64,000 nucleotides of DNA. Source: Owenia fusiformis. Lineage: Eukaryota; Annelida; Polychaeta; Sabellida; Oweniidae. Location: positions 33,994,109 to 34,058,108 of the forward strand of contig CAIIXF020000002.1 in assembly GCA_903813345.2 (NCBI GenBank), written 5' to 3'. The position numbers were made by a program, and so were the translations under genes. Below, one piece after another: positions 1-9,991 of this stretch. Positions within the stretch are counted from its first letter, which is position 1, and each line of letters starts with the position of its first letter. The notes under the pieces are model-generated. The model saw only the letters and a program-made list of their open reading frames with translations. It did not search any database and was not told the origin of the DNA.

Positions 1-307
1 ATATATATCATATCTGAGGAATGGGCAGGGTATATTGTATATGTCCCGCTCCAGGCCAAATGCGGGCAGATATAATATATCCATCCCGCTCCCGGGAATT
101 TTTCAAAAGTTTAAAAAAGTTTAAATATCAAAAGTTTTAATTTTCTAATTTTAAAATTTAATTTTTTTAAGTTTAAATGTTACAATTTCATTGTATTGAA
201 CAAAAAGAATATTACGAAAATGTTAAATATAAATATCTGGTCATTTGAAAAAGGTCGAAAAGGTTATATCTACCCTAAACCCACTCAAGTATGAGATACA
301 CCAGTTA

Positions 308-445
308 TGCACAGTCGGTTTGGATACATGGAATATCCCTTGGGATATACAATACATCTTCCCTCGGTCCCTTCGGTCCCTCGGGAAGATATATTGTATA
401 TCCCTCGGGATATTCCCTGTATCCAAAACCTCCCAGTACATAACC
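308..445. repeat. Palindromic MITE-like repeat, copy 1
   Basis: The left part (GTTATGCACAGTCGGTTTGG, then GGAATATCCC) is mirrored on the right (GGGATATTCCC, then CCAAAACC and GTACATAAC), so the unit folds back on itself. A related copy with the same ends lies at 53109-53232. No coding potential is seen; short open frames here are by-products of the palindrome. Confidence 0.6.
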
Positions 446-2334
446 CTTATATATTTGACACAGTTTGATTGAAAACATTACCAGATTACCAGGGAGGTGC
501 AGGACTATAAGTCCTGGAATTGGATAAGACATGGCCCTTGTTAGTCCATAGGGAACTATTTTCGACAATTGCCGATAATTCATATTTTCTGGGTCAGTCG
601 TCTTGAACAAGATCTCGCCTGTTGGTGATTTCAATCTTCTTTTAAAATTTTTCAAAAACAAAGGGGGACTTCGTTAAACGGAAATATAAGCCAATGTCAA
701 AAAAGCCCCATGGTCAGGTCTAGTCTATATCCAAATTTCAAAAAAATTTCAGACTACTACTTTTTTCATATCACCTTTGTTGCATCGATGATGATGCATA
801 AACATAGCATTTGATAGAAATTAGCGTAAATGCTTTTCCGACTTTTTCATTTTTCATCAATGTTGACTTCCGGGAAGGCGTTGTAGTTATCACGAAATAA
901 CGCATTGACCTTGAACTTTACTTTGTTGACGTGTCAACCAAGCATGTCTGGTGTGAAAATTAAAAGAATATTAAGCAATGTTCTACATCCGCCAAGCTAA
1001 GTGAAGTAGTCAATATTTAAAATTACCAATTTCAAGTGAAGTACGCAACGAACGAAACTGCGTGATCTACACTCCCACTATTGGTCTGAATGAAATGCTA
1101 CGTAGAAATATGAGCCGTCTGCTGTATTAGTCGATTAATAGAGTAAGACCTGTTGGTGATGCTTTATAATTTAGACCAAAACATTGAAGAACAAACGAAC
1201 CTGTAAATCATGAAAACAACGAACAAATATTCGGTTTTCACATATGTTCGGTAATTTTTCGTATTGAAACTTCCGGAACTTACAAGGAAATCATTCATTT
1301 TCTCGATCCATGATTTACCTCTTGGATGTTGTGGCAAATGCTCCATGGTTGACGGAACAAAGGTGATATGGTTTCATTAAGATTCGGGTTCTAACCTTTA
1401 GAAGGTAAGACAGACTCCCAAACGTCAGCTAACTCTTAGCATGTTAGCGACGCAGTCAGGCCTTGAAAAAAGTAGTAGAGGATATAGTCTAGCTGCTAGG
1501 TCAGGTCAATATGTAACCGCATACATCGAAGTTCGACGGATCTCATCTCGTTTATAGCATGGGCTCTATCATGGTAGAGCCCATGTTTATAGCTATAGTT
1601 AACTAAAATGCTTTGGATATGACCCCTGATGTGGATTAAAATACAATAAAGTTAGGAATTTAATTTGAAATTTGGCCCACCAGTGTCTACAAAAAGATCA
1701 TCCTATAGGACTGCACATTCCGCCCCCCAAGAATTGCATACATACCCCCCTCCCCCGAGTTTATTTACGTGTACCCATGGCCGAGTATACCCCACACTCT
1801 TCCTCCCAACATAATAAGTTGAACAAATAGAAATAAAAACGTGCCAACTTACTCAGAGTCCGCCATTTTTGTTGTAGATCAGGAGTGAATATATCTGTGC
1901 CTGTCAGGAATCAGCATATCATTATTTGTCTTCAGAAAACCGCCTCCAAACATTATGATTTTATTTATTATTCACTTTGTAAATAAATACTTATTTTTTA
2001 ACTCTCAAATTTAATAAATAATATTAGCACTGAATTTGACATTAATATTGCGGCATGAGCGCAACTGCTATCGTTGCGGCAATACCGCAACCACTTTATG
2101 AGCATTGACTGATGACATAATGCGGGTCAAACTATTGGTATTGTAAACATGAAAAGGTTTGTTGTTTGATGTTTTATTTATATTCACGATAGCCTTTCTT
2201 CAATGAAAACATAATTTATGAACGATTAATTGCATTTACAGTTTGAATATAATTATGGTAAAAGATAATACTGTCTTAAAAATTTCCGAAACAGATCTTT
2301 CCTTTTTTAATACGTATAATGTTTTTCTTATTAG
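446..2334. other. No gene recognised; presumed upstream intron of the CRAL-TRIO gene
   Basis: I looked on the + strand for an exon carrying the N-terminal helical part of a CRAL-TRIO protein and found none with convincing splice sites. The stretch is AT-rich with short open frames only. It is most simply the intron before the exon at 2335. Confidence 0.4.
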
Positions 2335-2436
2335 GTCAATGGCATAGTTGTGATAGACGATCAGACGAACGTCACACCAAAAGTACTGGCGTTTGGTGGG
2401 TTGGACAATATTACAAAAATGTTCTCTTTCTTAATG
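2335..2436 (+). CDS. CRAL-TRIO gene exon (start of lipid-binding core strands)
   Basis: This exon has 34 codons and is phase 0 at both ends. It is preceded by a T-rich tract ending TTAG and followed by GTAATT. It encodes VNGIVVIDDQTN followed by a helix (LDNITKMFSFLM), the usual first core strand and helix of the CRAL-TRIO fold. Confidence 0.82.
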
Positions 2437-5400
2437 GTAATTAGTATGTTGAATATTAATAAATATTGGTAGTGTAGTGTTCTGGTATATAAGCATATAA
2501 CTAAGATATTCACGTATGTGGTAATATTATAAACTTTATTCGGACTTGGAACTAAATATAAATCTTCATCCAAGATGGCGACTTTGCAACAACATCCGGG
2601 TAACTTATGACACCACTCCTTAAGGTGGATGACATGTTAAGGTAGACAGAGAGTAATATACTAAATAACACCACATCCCCCTTTCGAGATAATGACATAA
2701 TGTAATAACATGCAATGACATTGTAGTGAATAAAGAACAGTTCCTTTAAATGTTACAAAAGGGTTTTTACACAAAATATATAATACTTCAAAAGTTTCAG
2801 AAGTGATCAACTACCTTAATGTAACTGAATACATAGTACAATGTCTAACATGTCATCATGTAGTTTAATGTTATATAAAATGGTTATGCTAAACAATGTT
2901 TACATCATGACTGCATAAAATATGTCATCATTTTTCACTTATGCAAAATACAGTTTATAACCTCACATTTCTTCTATAAGTCTCTGAGGTGCTTTACTAG
3001 ACCTTGTAGATCTCCTTAACATGGGAGATGTAGAAACTTGAGTTTCACTATCATTCTCTGCCTGTTGAGAAGTAGATAAATTCAACTGATGAGAATTTTC
3101 ACTGTCACTACTGTCACTTAATATTGGATCCTCACACTGTTTAACACTGTTTTTATCATGTGAAGATATGAGATGTTTGCGATTTCTGCGCAATAGTCCT
3201 GCTTTCTCAGTTTTTACAATGTATGATCTAGGAGCATAATGTGGCTTATCAATTACTCCTGAAGTAACACTAGTTTTTCCTGGCTCAGAAATAAACACTT
3301 GATCTCCTGGAGATAATTCTGGTAAATCACGAACTTTGTGTCTTTTATTATAGTTCTGCCTTTGTCTGGCCTTTAACTTAAAGTCATTAGATTTAAATTG
3401 CTTCATATAAGGCCAACTGGGTACAAGTTCTGATGTCAACATTGGTAATGGAGTACGAAGTTTTCGTCCAAATAATAGTTCAGCTGGGCTAAAGCCATTT
3501 TCTAACGGTGTTGCCCTATAGGATAATATTGCCTTGTATATGTCCTCACTTTTACGGAGAATGTTTTTAATAGTTTGCACGGCTCGTTCTGCCTCCCCGT
3601 TAGATTGACTATATAGAGGACTAGATGTATCTATTGTAAATCCATAATCATTTGCAAAATCTATGAATTCACCACTGGTAAACTGAGTGCCATTATCAGG
3701 CCTAACTACTGCTGGGCATCCATGGCGAGCAAATATAGATTTAAGATGTGTAATGGTCTCTTTTGCAGTCATTGTTGACAATTTGACAACTTCCACATAT
3801 CTTGAGAAATAATCAATGATCAAGAGATACCATTTGCTTTCAAGATAAAAGAGATCTAATGCCAATTTTTGCCATGGGTGCTCAGGAAGTTTTGTTGCAA
3901 TCATAGGCTCAGTTGGATTTTTCCTGAATTTTGTGCATTTTTCACATTTTGTGACATAACTCTCTAATTCTTTACTCAAACCTGGCCAAAATACAGAGGC
4001 TTTGGCTCTCTCACGAGTTTTAGTGATACCTTGGTGACCATGGTGGAGTTTTTCAAGAATGTCAGAACGTAGAGACTGGGGAATAAAAATTCTTGAATCT
4101 TTGACAAGAATATCATTCATGATAGATAAATGACCTCTGATACTCCATAGTACTTTCAATTCACCATTGAGCTTAGATTTCTCTGGCCAGCCTATGAGAC
4201 AGTATTTCTTTGCTAATGAACAAGTGTGATCAGAATTTTGCTCTTCAATGATTTGGGCAAGTCTTTTCTCAGAAGCTGGTAGAGATATTTTGACTGAATG
4301 AACAAACATTTCTGTTTCATTTTCAAGATCAATTTCGTCTTCAGATTGGGTGTTACGTACCGGCGCACGCGATAATGCGTCTGCGATTGATAAATCTTTG
4401 CCGGGAACATGTTTTATAGTGTATTTGAAACGTGCCATACGCATACGAAATCTTTGAATACGCGGAGGCACATCAATGAGTGCTTTTGACCCCAAAAGCT
4501 GAATCAAGGGTTTGTGATCTGTTTCAATTTGAAATTCAGGCATACCATATAGGAAATCTGAAAATTTTTCACAAGCCCAACAAGAGGCTAAGGCTTCTTT
4601 TTCAACTTGAGCGTATCTTGATTCAGTTTCACTGAGGGATCTAGAAGCATACATTACAACGCGCATAGATTCATCTGACTGTTTCTGTTTCATGCAAGCT
4701 CCGATTCCATAAGATGAAGCGTCAGCTGAAATAAGCGTTTCCGCATTCGCGTCATAAAGTGCTAATGTTGGTGATTTGGTGAGCTCATTTTTTATCTTCC
4801 GAAACGCGTCACTTTGGCTTTGTGACCAAAACCATGCATTTTTCTTGCTAAGAAGATCGCGCAATGGTTTGGTAATTTCCGCAAGGTGGTCAATGAACCG
4901 TCCCGCTTGGTTAACCATCCCGAGAAATGAGCGTAACTCGGTAATATTTGTTGGTTCTGGATATTTCATTATCGCATCTACTTTTTCCGGATCGACACGA
5001 ATTGAGTTTGGACCAATTTGAAATCCTACATACGAAACTTGTGTCACAGCAAATTTACATTTTTTCTTGTTCAGTGTAACACCATGTTCCTTGAGTCGCG
5101 TCATGACTTTATCAAGACGGATGTCATGTTCATTTTTATTCTTGCCATGTACAAGAATATCATCTGCGATATTTGCGACACCATCAAGACCATCTAATAT
5201 TTGATGCATGCGACGCTGGAAATGTTCTGGCGCGGAGTTGATGCCAAAAGGAAGGCGGTTAAATGCATACCGTCCGAATGGCGTAATGAATGTCGTGAGC
5301 AATTTCGAATCTTCCGCTAACTCAACTTGCCAAAACACCGAATTTGCATCCAATTTTGTATAAACATGCGCGCCTGAAATTTGACCAAGAACTTCTTCAG

Positions 5401-8281
5401 TCTTTGGAAGAATATAGCGTTCGCGCTGTACCGCCTCATTGAGCATAGTGTAGTCTGCGCAAATTCTAACATCACCCTCGCGTTTAAGAACGGGGACCAT
5501 ACCTGCGCACCAATCTGTAGGTTGCTCGACCTTGAAAATTACCCCAATTTTTAACATTCGTTCCAACTCAATTTTGACCTTATCGTACAGAGGGAGTGAA
5601 ACATGACGGGGAGTTGCTAAAGCAAAAGGCTCAGCATTTTGGGCTAATTTAATTGAATATTCACCCTTGAGTTTACCAAGACCTCTGAACATATGGTTAT
5701 ATTTATTCTCATATGATTTATCACTCATGTTACAATTTACAGAGTCCACAGAGGCAGAACGCTGCAAAATATTGGCTTTTTCAATTGCAGGTCTGGACAG
5801 CAGTGGAACTTGGAGGTCCTGTAGAACGTAGATTTCATCTTGGATTGTAGTATTGTTAATTTTCAGCGAACCATCGTAGACACCTAAGACGTTTTGTAGA
5901 GGTTGATGACAGGGACCCGATAATGTCACATCGGTATCGTGCAGGTCGTTGAGAATATTACACTCCTCGGCAATTTGGCGGGATATGCATGTCACGTCCG
6001 CACCCGTGTCTATTTTGAAGCAAACACGGCCTTCATTTAATGTTCCATAGGTTGTCCACATGTTAGACTTATTTGGTATGTCAAGAATGACTTCGCCAAG
6101 ATAATACGAGTTTGTATCAGAATCATCAGAGTCACACGCAACTTCATGTACATTTTTAGTCTTACAGTACTCTGTGAAATGTCCTTTGATCTTACATCGT
6201 TTACAGGTCACTTTAATGGCTGGGCACCTATCCTTTGGGTGTGGTGCCTTCCCGCAGCGATAGCAAGATTTTAATCCATGTGATTCTGATTTAAATCCAG
6301 ATGATTTGCGATGAGATTTATTAAACTTTTTGCGTACCTCATCCAAGTTTTGTGGAGTAGCGGCTGGCATATCACGTAGTAAAGTCTGTTCCTGTTTTAC
6401 CGCCTCATTTTGACGAACTTTTGTGATGCATGTTTGCAGAGTCAGAGCTGCATCTAATTGTAGTTTCTCACTAAGTCGAGTATCACGAATGCCAACAACG
6501 ATTCTATCTCTGATGAGTTCCTCCTTTAAAGTACCGTAGGAGCAGTGCTCTGATAGTTTATATAAATCGGTGATGAATGTGTTCACAGATTCAGATTCAA
6601 GTTGTGAGCGTCTGTTAAATTGTGCTCTTTCATAAATGACGTTTTTTCTAACCTCAAAATGCTTCTCAAATGCAGTTTTGACAGTTTTATATTCATCCTT
6701 TGAGGCCTCATTTTCAAATGTGAAAGACAGGAATATATCTTCGGCTGTTTCACCCATGGAAAATATGAGCATGTTTACCTGCCTCTCCTGAGGGTCACGG
6801 TCTAGTCCCGACGCCATTCGAAATCTCTCAAATCGCCTGATCCATTTTGGCCACTCCTTAGCTCCATCTTTGAAGTTAAGTGGGGCTGGCGGATTTAGAT
6901 GGTAGGTTGTGGAAGTGGCAAGTGGTTGCTGGTGATGCACTTCCTCTGCCGCCACATCACTATGTTCACCGTCGTCAGCCATATATTATGATGAGAAGGT
7001 ATTATCCCGATAATAATATGTTTGTATAATAGTTCCACAGTCAACAAGTGTCCAGAAAAATCCAATTTTTCGAGGAAAATTGTCACGTGGTTTTCCTTAG
7101 AATGCGTATTTTTCAGTCACTTTACAGATATAACTCCATTTTTTAATAATTTTCACATCTAGACACCATGTAGTGTTCTGGTATATAAGCATATAACTAA
7201 GATATTCACGTATGTGGTAATATTATAAACTTTATTCGGACTTGGAACTAAATATAAATCTTCATCCAAGATGGCGACTTTGCAACAACATCCGGGTAAC
7301 TTATGACACCACTCCTTAAGGTGGATGACATGTTAAGGTAGACAGAGAGTAATATACTAAATAACACCACAGGTAGTATGTATGCATCAATTGAGGTTCT
7401 GAAAGAGAATATGTAAGCACAAGTTCCGACGGGGAAATGGAGGGAAAAATAAAATGGGAAAATGGGAAATAAAATTAGAAGCAATCTGTAATAACCAAAC
7501 TCTTTGTACATTGTTTTTCCAAATTTTTATATTATCTATACAGCATCATATCTATTATCAAGAAAATAAAGCTGTATTGTGCAGTTCACTATATTTTGCT
7601 GATTTTAGAATAAGTATCCTGTGAGAATGAAAGGTTGGCACTTTTACAATGCTGCAATAGTGGCCCAGACGTTGATGAGTGCAATAATGCCATTCCTGCC
7701 CCAGAATATCCAGGACAGGGTACATAGTATTTATTAATTACAGAAACAAAAGACTGCTTTCAATAAAAACAGACGGGACCCTCACCGTCACTTTATTATG
7801 TTTATTTAGGAAAAGTTAAGTACTTTCCACGAGAAATGTACGGAATTATTACTTCATCGATGCAAATATCAAATGTTTTCAGATGTTCCTATATGGGAAT
7901 AACATGGAGGATGTGTATAAACATATCCCAATGAGACTGTTACCCATGGAATATCTCCCTGATGAGTACACTGGATCTTGTCAAGGATATTTATTCAAGA
8001 TTCAAGGTAGGACATAAATTAAGTATGTCTTTGATCTTTTTCTTGATAAGAACCAACAATTGTTTCCCTTTTTGACACGACAAAGGTATTCTATTTCGAA
8101 TTAGGAAAATATCCTAAATATTGATGTCTTATCTTCAGCTAGCTACAAGGAAGCGTTGAACAACAAGGCAGTGCGAGATAAGATATGGAATACTACGTCG
8201 TCGGGCATGACGTATGATGAATCAAAGAAACCTGGTGATATTGGACCACAAGCTTCATTTCGAAAACTTAACATAGACTAA
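2335..8281 (+). CDS. CRAL-TRIO (Sec14-like) lipid-transfer protein, alpha-TTP/clavesin-like, C-terminal part
   Basis: Four exons join in frame: 2335-2436, 7609-7719, 7883-8006 and 8139-8281 (480 nt, 159 residues plus TAA). All have AG acceptors, and the three introns begin with GT. The product has the order of the CRAL-TRIO ligand pocket: VNGIVVIDD, then YPVRMKGWHFYN, MPFLPQNIQDR, a YGNNMEDVYKHIP segment, LPMEYLPDEYTG, and the C-terminal tail ending ASFRKLNID. Members of this family carry hydrophobic ligands such as tocopherol, retinal or phosphoinositides between membranes in the cytosol; the ligand here cannot be told. The N-terminal CRAL-TRIO-N helices are missing, so the gene is partial at the left edge. 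A 4.9-kb LTR element sits in antisense in its first visible intron; without it that intron would be about 268 nt. No frame damage is seen. Confidence 0.88.
2473..2675 (-). repeat. 3' LTR of the Ty3/Gypsy element
   Basis: This is the 203-bp direct repeat next to the end of the pol frame. It matches 7169-7371 base for base as far as I can read. Its outer neighbour is the target duplication GGTAG. Confidence 0.92.
2963..6982 (-). CDS. Gag-Pol polyprotein of the Ty3/Gypsy element (1,339 aa)
   Basis: This is a single open frame with parts in the usual order. Gag-like helical region is about residues 30-200, and two CCHC-like zinc knuckles about 240-275. Then come an aspartic protease (about 318-400), reverse transcriptase (about 485-660), RNase H (about 735-850), and an integrase with zinc-binding head and catalytic core (about 930-1150). 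A polar C-terminal tail follows. Gag and Pol share one frame, as in some Ty3/Gypsy lineages. It belongs to the mobile element, not to the host gene in whose intron it lies. Confidence 0.93.
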   Translation of the reverse strand: MADDGEHSDVAAEEVHHQQPLATSTTYHLNPPAPLNFKDGAKEWPKWIRRFERFRMASGLDRDPQERQVNMLIFSMGETAEDIFLSFTFENEASKDEYKTVKTAFEKHFEVRKNVIYERAQFNRRSQLESESVNTFITDLYKLSEHCSYGTLKEELIRDRIVVGIRDTRLSEKLQLDAALTLQTCITKVRQNEAVKQEQTLLRDMPAATPQNLDEVRKKFNKSHRKSSGFKSESHGLKSCYRCGKAPHPKDRCPAIKVTCKRCKIKGHFTEYCKTKNVHEVACDSDDSDTNSYYLGEVILDIPNKSNMWTTYGTLNEGRVCFKIDTGADVTCISRQIAEECNILNDLHDTDVTLSGPCHQPLQNVLGVYDGSLKINNTTIQDEIYVLQDLQVPLLSRPAIEKANILQRSASVDSVNCNMSDKSYENKYNHMFRGLGKLKGEYSIKLAQNAEPFALATPRHVSLPLYDKVKIELERMLKIGVIFKVEQPTDWCAGMVPVLKREGDVRICADYTMLNEAVQRERYILPKTEEVLGQISGAHVYTKLDANSVFWQVELAEDSKLLTTFITPFGRYAFNRLPFGINSAPEHFQRRMHQILDGLDGVANIADDILVHGKNKNEHDIRLDKVMTRLKEHGVTLNKKKCKFAVTQVSYVGFQIGPNSIRVDPEKVDAIMKYPEPTNITELRSFLGMVNQAGRFIDHLAEITKPLRDLLSKKNAWFWSQSQSDAFRKIKNELTKSPTLALYDANAETLISADASSYGIGACMKQKQSDESMRVVMYASRSLSETESRYAQVEKEALASCWACEKFSDFLYGMPEFQIETDHKPLIQLLGSKALIDVPPRIQRFRMRMARFKYTIKHVPGKDLSIADALSRAPVRNTQSEDEIDLENETEMFVHSVKISLPASEKRLAQIIEEQNSDHTCSLAKKYCLIGWPEKSKLNGELKVLWSIRGHLSIMNDILVKDSRIFIPQSLRSDILEKLHHGHQGITKTRERAKASVFWPGLSKELESYVTKCEKCTKFRKNPTEPMIATKLPEHPWQKLALDLFYLESKWYLLIIDYFSRYVEVVKLSTMTAKETITHLKSIFARHGCPAVVRPDNGTQFTSGEFIDFANDYGFTIDTSSPLYSQSNGEAERAVQTIKNILRKSEDIYKAILSYRATPLENGFSPAELLFGRKLRTPLPMLTSELVPSWPYMKQFKSNDFKLKARQRQNYNKRHKVRDLPELSPGDQVFISEPGKTSVTSGVIDKPHYAPRSYIVKTEKAGLLRRNRKHLISSHDKNSVKQCEDPILSDSSDSENSHQLNLSTSQQAENDSETQVSTSPMLRRSTRSSKAPQRLIEEM
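7169..7371 (-). repeat. 5' LTR of the Ty3/Gypsy element
   Basis: This is the 203-bp partner of the repeat at 2473-2675. On the - strand it precedes the primer-binding site and the gag start, so it should hold the element's own promoter. The outer flank is GGTAG. Confidence 0.92.
7609..7719 (+). CDS. CRAL-TRIO gene exon (YPVRMKG segment)
   Basis: This exon has 37 codons, phase 0 at both ends, acceptor TTTTAG and donor GTACAT. It encodes NKYPVRMKGWHFYNAA and a hydrophobic helix ending MPFLPQNIQDR, the ligand-gate and core region of the fold. Confidence 0.88.
7883..8006 (+). CDS. CRAL-TRIO gene exon (LPMEYLPDEYTG segment)
   Basis: The acceptor is TTTTCAG and the donor GTAGGA; the exon is 124 nt, phase 0 in and phase 1 out. 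It encodes MFLYGNNMEDVYKHIP and LPMEYLPDEYTG, matching the family's 'HGNN..L...I....LP.EYGG' region. Confidence 0.88.
8139..8281 (+). CDS. CRAL-TRIO gene terminal exon
   Basis: The acceptor is ATCTTCAG; phase 1 in, ending at TAA (8279-8281). The residues run ASYKEALNNKAVRDKIW, then TYDESKKPGDIG and ASFRKLNID-stop, the typical tail of insect, mollusc and vertebrate alpha-TTP-like proteins. Confidence 0.88.
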
Positions 8282-9219
8282 TATTATACAAATAACAATG
8301 AAAAAAAGGTTTGACGGAGTCATCATTTTATTTCGAAATCTACGGAGTAATACTTAAAGCCTGCTATTTTAATAGACGCATTTAATCTTTTCATCTTATC
8401 AAATACACCATGCACGACATTCACCGTAAAACACAAAATCTCCCCCTTGCCAGGGTAGATCAAGTGAAGAATATATCATTTCAACGATATACTTTCACAT
8501 GTATGTAAATAGATGTGTCGTATGTTATACATTTATTTATTTAAAAACCTTACGCTGCGTACGCAGCTTTAGTAAAACCTCGAGGATTAAGATAAGGACA
8601 TGAAAAATGCCAAATCAATATATTCAGCTAATCATAAAAATAACACATACATGTAAATATTACCAATCGTGCTAAGCAAATATTTCGTAAATAGATAAAA
8701 CATAACCTTCAAAGCCTTGCTCTTCGTCAACTCCTGCATATATACCAGTGTTCGGTTTACTTTAGAAACCACAAGATAACTTTAGGGAGATATACATAGG
8801 ACATTGTAATCAAACTAAAGTTGTTATACTGTAGTCTTTCCTTTTTCTTCTCATTGGCTTTGGGTCACATGGTTATGTCCTTAAATCTTATAATATGAAT
8901 ATGTATTTGGAATATCTAAAAACAATTGGACCGGGGAGAATACCCCTTTTGTGTGATGTCATCATTAGTTGTGCATTGGTGCAGAAGGCAATGTTTGTAG
9001 TAAATTATCTGAAAATGAATTCTCACCTAAATTGAGAATTCTCTGTCGAACCACTAAGTGTCTTCCTAGTCTAAACGATAGAGAATATATCCACCCTTGT
9101 TGCAGGAATTGCATATTTGCTATTATACCACTCTAAGTCCAATTACAGTTGTATAACATGGGTCTATAACAATGATATACAGCGGAGAGTGGTATATCGT
9201 TATCGTATACAACTCCTCC
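8282..9219. other. Intergenic region after the CRAL-TRIO gene; nothing recognised
   Basis: This will include the 3' UTR of the CRAL-TRIO gene. I see no clear polyadenylation hexamer close to the stop and no further exon. Short frames near 9117-9500 come from the foldback repeat that follows. Confidence 0.4.
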
Positions 9220-9438
9220 GTATACACTCCAGCGCAAGGAGGATTGGCTCCCAGAATGCACCACCGATATTCTGTCCCATATATGGTAGCGGTGACCTTT
9301 GACCTCACAGGTTTCAAAATGGCTTCCGTGCTAAAGAACGTGTCACGTGTCAACAAGGTCAAAGGTCACGCTACCATATATGGGACAGAATATCGGTGGT
9401 GCACTCTGGGAGCCAATCCTCCTTGCTCCAGCGTATAC
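9220..9438. repeat. Foldback MITE with arms of about 80 bp
   Basis: The left arm (9220-9305) reads GTATAC, then GCAAGGAGGATTGGCTCCC, and runs to GTGACCTTTGACCT. The right arm (9357-9438) is its near-perfect reverse complement. The roughly 50-bp loop reads AAAATGGCTTCC. It has no coding content. Confidence 0.85.
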
Positions 9439-9680
9439 CTCTGTAGAAGTGCATTCTGGGAACTAATGAATAAAAAAATCATGAAAATTTCCATGATTTC
9501 CTAGAATCAAGTGACGTCATAAATGGTTCCGGCATGATTTGCTAGGATCAAGCAACGTCATAAATGGTTCGAGATCAACATCAGCATTATTGAGTTGGCT
9601 ATGGAATATTTTTTATGGTTTTTAATTGTTATGATTGTGTTCGAATCGATTGTAATTGAACTTAGAGTGGCATAATAAGA

Positions 9681-9824
9681 TTATATCATGGTTCATTCTG
9701 TATATCATGCATTTTATACTCTCGTGAGAATATAATATATTCACTCGTTCGCTACGCTCACTTGTGAATATATCATATACTCACTCGAGTATAAACACGA
9801 TATACAGAAAGAACCATTATATAA
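9681..9824. repeat. Short palindromic element
   Basis: TTATATCATGGTTCATTCTG on the left is mirrored by CAGAAAGAACCATTATATAA on the right. An inner mirrored AATATATTCACT / GTGAATATATCAT core surrounds TTCGCTACGCTCAC. It looks like a MITE-like hairpin. Confidence 0.65.
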
Positions 9825-9937
9825 CCTCATATTATATCGAGAGAGGGATCACGAACATCAATGAAGAGTTTAGCTGCAGCGAAATTGACAAGTGTATATT
9901 TAAGAGAAATGATCCTATCAAACATTGGCTTATTGAA

Positions 9938-9991
9938 TGCATTAACTTTGTGGATTGCATTAACTTTGTGGATTGCATTAACTTTGTGGAT
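9938..9991. repeat. Three tandem 18-bp units
   Basis: The unit TGCATTAACTTTGTGGAT occurs three times head to tail with no differences seen, then a partial fourth. The 18-bp length keeps a short frame open, which gives a repetitive INFVDC peptide; I do not regard that as a gene. Confidence 0.85.

Larger units (their letters stand above)
2473..7371 (-). mobile_element. Ty3/Gypsy LTR retrotransposon, whole-looking and young
   Basis: Two 203-bp LTRs (2473-2675 and 7169-7371) look identical by eye. They are flanked by a 5-bp target duplication GGTAG (2468-2472 and 7372-7376). On the - strand the LTR begins TGTGG and ends TACA. A TGG-type primer-binding site lies just inside the 5' LTR, and a purine tract (AAAGGGGGA) just inside the 3' LTR. 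One long gag-pol frame fills the interior. The order with integrase after RNase H assigns it to Ty3/Gypsy; the clade is not determined. No breaks were seen. The LTR identity means insertion is recent on an evolutionary scale. It lies antisense in an intron of the CRAL-TRIO gene. Confidence 0.93.

Noticed and set aside
1164-1346. 60-codon frame considered as an upstream exon of a host gene
   Set aside because: No splice-site pair in phase and no family resemblance; wrong strand for the CRAL-TRIO gene.
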